From contig NZ_FOTS01000024.1 of assembly GCF_900114615.1 (NCBI RefSeq), positions 1-64,000 on the forward strand: a stretch of DNA of 64,000 nt. The letters run 5' to 3'. Source of the stretch: Pelosinus propionicus DSM 13327 (GTDB lineage Bacteria; Bacillota; Negativicutes; DSM-13327). The notes under the pieces were generated by a model, which searched no databases, was not told the DNA's origin, and was given only the letters and a program-made list of their open reading frames with translations. Of the stretch, positions 62,401 through 64,000 are shown in pieces. How positions within the stretch are numbered: the stretch's first letter is position 1; the number at the start of each line of letters is the position of its first letter. The translations under genes and the position numbers were made by a program.

Positions 62401-63915
62401 TTAGTGACCTAATTTATTCAATAAATCTTTTTGCTTCAGCGACTGCTGCTTGTAGATCTTCGAATTTTTGCTGTCAGGACTATAGGTATGGGTTATTTTC
62501 AAATTTCTGGTGAGCAACTCTTTCAAGTCACATTCCGCACCCGTTGCATAGGCCGCAATGATGGAATTTGTCAGTACTGCACCGCCGGAAATCTCCAAGG
62601 TGATTGCCTCACTGTTCATTACATCGGCTTTAATCTGATTCCAAAGCGCATCGCAACTGCCTCCTTCGGTAATGGTTATTCTATTGATTTCGATGCCTGC
62701 CTGGCGGTAGGTATCAGTGATTTCCCGGTAGTCAAAAGCGATAGCCTCAAGTACTGCGCGCCACAAGACAAATTGGTCCGTGTCCAGGGTCATGTTCAGA
62801 AAACAGCCTCTTACCTTGGAATATTCGTCATATCCGCCGGTTAAGTACGGCAAAAAGATCACGTCGTTGCAGCCCGGGGCAACTTTGGCAGCACCTTGAC
62901 TTAACGTTTCATAATAACTGTCATCATCGACCTGCTGGCAGATACTGTCCTTAAACCAACGCAGTGCCAACCCGCCAGTTCGCACAAATCCCCAATAAAA
63001 ATATGTATTTTCCAATGTACCGCTATTGAAGATCAGACCGCTCCCTTTGCGGCTCAGTTCTGGAATGATCCCTGTTGTCGAGACACAGAACATCGCACAA
63101 GTACCAGCAACATCTACGGCCTTATTAGCTTCAAAAACCCCGCTGCCCAGCATGGATTGCATAGTGTCACCGGCTCCAGCACAGATAGGGATCCCCGCAG
63201 GACAACCCGTTTCTAGCGCTGCTTCAGCCGATAAAGTCCCGATGATATCCCACGGCTTTACGATCCTTGGCATATAGCCTTTATCGATTCCCAATATAGT
63301 TAGCTGTTCATCAGACCATTCTTTGTCATATACTTTATAACCCAATCCCCACCCTGACATTGTCCCCCAGTCAATAAAAGCATCGCTGCTCTTTAAGCCG
63401 GCAAGATTGAGCAGGATATACGGTGTATTATGGACAAATTTCTTCCCCCTATCCTGAAATTCTTTATTATTGGCTAACAGCCAGCGGGCATGCAAGGCTG
63501 GAAACATACAAAGTGGATCGGCATTGCCTGTTTCTTTGCCCCATATGTCGAGATCAAGTTCTTTAAGTACTGCAGCATCACTCTGCGTTCGTGAATCCAA
63601 ATAATTTATGTAAGGTGTAATTGCCTTGCCATCCTCATTGATGCCGACAATCCCGCAAATAATTCCATCCCCCATAATAGCCTTGATCAGCCCAAGATCA
63701 ATCCCCTGCTTTTTTAACTGCGTCATACACTGTTTCATGCCTAGTTTAGTCAGTGCAAGATATTCATCCGCATCCATCTCAACCCATCCGGGATGAGGAT
63801 AGGTCAGCGTCGTCTGATTGGATACTTTCGTTACGCATTCCATATTTTCATTGTATACCGTCACTTTTACACTTTGCGTTCCTGCATCAAAACTAATATA
63901 ATATTGCTCCGCCAT
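62401..63915 (-). CDS. FGGY-family carbohydrate kinase (xylulokinase-like)
   Basis: A 504-residue sugar kinase with the ASKHA phosphate loop FDAGTQSVKV near the start, DSRTQSDA near residue 110, the central AGAGDTMQSMLGSG and the late adenosine-site TEGGSCDALWNQIKAD. The FGGY family phosphorylates xylulose, ribulose, erythritol and related polyols; the substrate here is unresolved. The ATG at 63915 follows AGGAGG by seven bases; the open frame to 63969 lacks such a site. Its operon partners probably lie beyond the right edge or on the other side. Confidence 0.87.
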   Translation of the reverse strand: MAEQYYISFDAGTQSVKVTVYNENMECVTKVSNQTTLTYPHPGWVEMDADEYLALTKLGMKQCMTQLKKQGIDLGLIKAIMGDGIICGIVGINEDGKAITPYINYLDSRTQSDAAVLKELDLDIWGKETGNADPLCMFPALHARWLLANNKEFQDRGKKFVHNTPYILLNLAGLKSSDAFIDWGTMSGWGLGYKVYDKEWSDEQLTILGIDKGYMPRIVKPWDIIGTLSAEAALETGCPAGIPICAGAGDTMQSMLGSGVFEANKAVDVAGTCAMFCVSTTGIIPELSRKGSGLIFNSGTLENTYFYWGFVRTGGLALRWFKDSICQQVDDDSYYETLSQGAAKVAPGCNDVIFLPYLTGGYDEYSKVRGCFLNMTLDTDQFVLWRAVLEAIAFDYREITDTYRQAGIEINRITITEGGSCDALWNQIKADVMNSEAITLEISGGAVLTNSIIAAYATGAECDLKELLTRNLKITHTYSPDSKNSKIYKQQSLKQKDLLNKLGH

Positions 63916-64000
63916 TTGCACGCCTCCTGTATGTAGCCAACCAATTCCGAAAATTTCTTCTATTTTCATGGCTCTTTTTATTTTATCATTTAAAATGTAA
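63916..64000 (-). promoter_or_regulatory. Right-edge upstream region of the FGGY kinase
   Basis: Only a ribosome-binding site (AGGAGG at about 63928-63923) and AT-rich sequence are visible; an alternative ATG at 63969 has no convincing ribosome-binding site. No other gene is seen before the window ends. Confidence 0.4.

Noticed and set aside
1-64000. CRISPR arrays, insertion sequences, prophage or integrative elements
   Set aside because: No regularly spaced repeats, transposase or integrase genes or attachment-site duplications were seen; gene order around spoVT/mfd is conserved-looking chromosome.

Overview
The window reads as a chromosomal segment of an AT-rich, endospore-forming anaerobic Firmicute. 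The spore genes (spoVT, spoVB, fin), the mfd-spoVT-spoVB-mazG-hup block, an oxygen-sensitive type of hybrid-cluster protein and a large CoA-dehydratase-activase-type protein point that way. A Sporomusa/Pelosinus-like member of the Negativicutes is my best guess; this is inference from gene content, not from a marker gene. Most genes lie on the minus strand. I saw no rRNA, tRNA, CRISPR array or insertion sequence.

Region 1 (1-12.9 kb), housekeeping and sporulation: a structured leader RNA candidate at the left edge, phoH, pstB-phoU without pstSCA, an orphan PhoB-type regulator, hup, mazG, spoVB, spoVT (with a forespore-type promoter), mfd, fin and a PrsW-like membrane protein. Region 2 (12.9-18.1 kb), signalling: a HAD phosphatase, a four-repeat MshEN-like/CheX fusion with its own CheY, an HD-GYP protein, an FHA-winged-helix regulator and a class D beta-lactamase. 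Region 3 (18.2-27.6 kb): hcp, a 1295-residue activase-like protein, and a marR-emrA-emrB efflux operon.

Region 4 (27.6-43.4 kb), transport and amino-acid metabolism: an ArgA-type acetyltransferase with an ARG-box-like palindrome; a CMD-metQ-SDR-metN-metI operon behind an attenuator-like hairpin; a MarR-GNAT fusion beside a nested palindromic operator; an MFS pump; an MBL-fold protein; a D-cysteine desulfhydrase-like enzyme; an EamA transporter; a RidA/PLP-enzyme/YheO-like module; a frameshifted catalase; and two small genes of 41 and 39 codons.

Region 5 (43.4-51.9 kb), sugar-acid and carboxylate catabolism: eda and rpiR, then a DUF1537 kinase, a BKACE enzyme, a class II aldolase, a GntR regulator, a GlcG/HbpS protein, a BASS transporter and an Asp/Glu-racemase-family protein. 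The combination is unusual and its substrate is unknown. Region 6 (52-64 kb): a large-subunit catalase with a perfect forespore-type promoter match, an HD-domain protein, a chemoreceptor broken by one in-frame amber codon, a GntR-controlled dcuC-DUF1847-patB-ridA operon with repeated operators, and an FGGY sugar kinase.

The strongest candidates for undescribed biology are the c-di-GMP/CheX/CheY signalling cluster, the BASS/BKACE/DUF1537/aldolase catabolic cluster, the CMD-metQ-SDR-metNI operon and the left-edge structured RNA.
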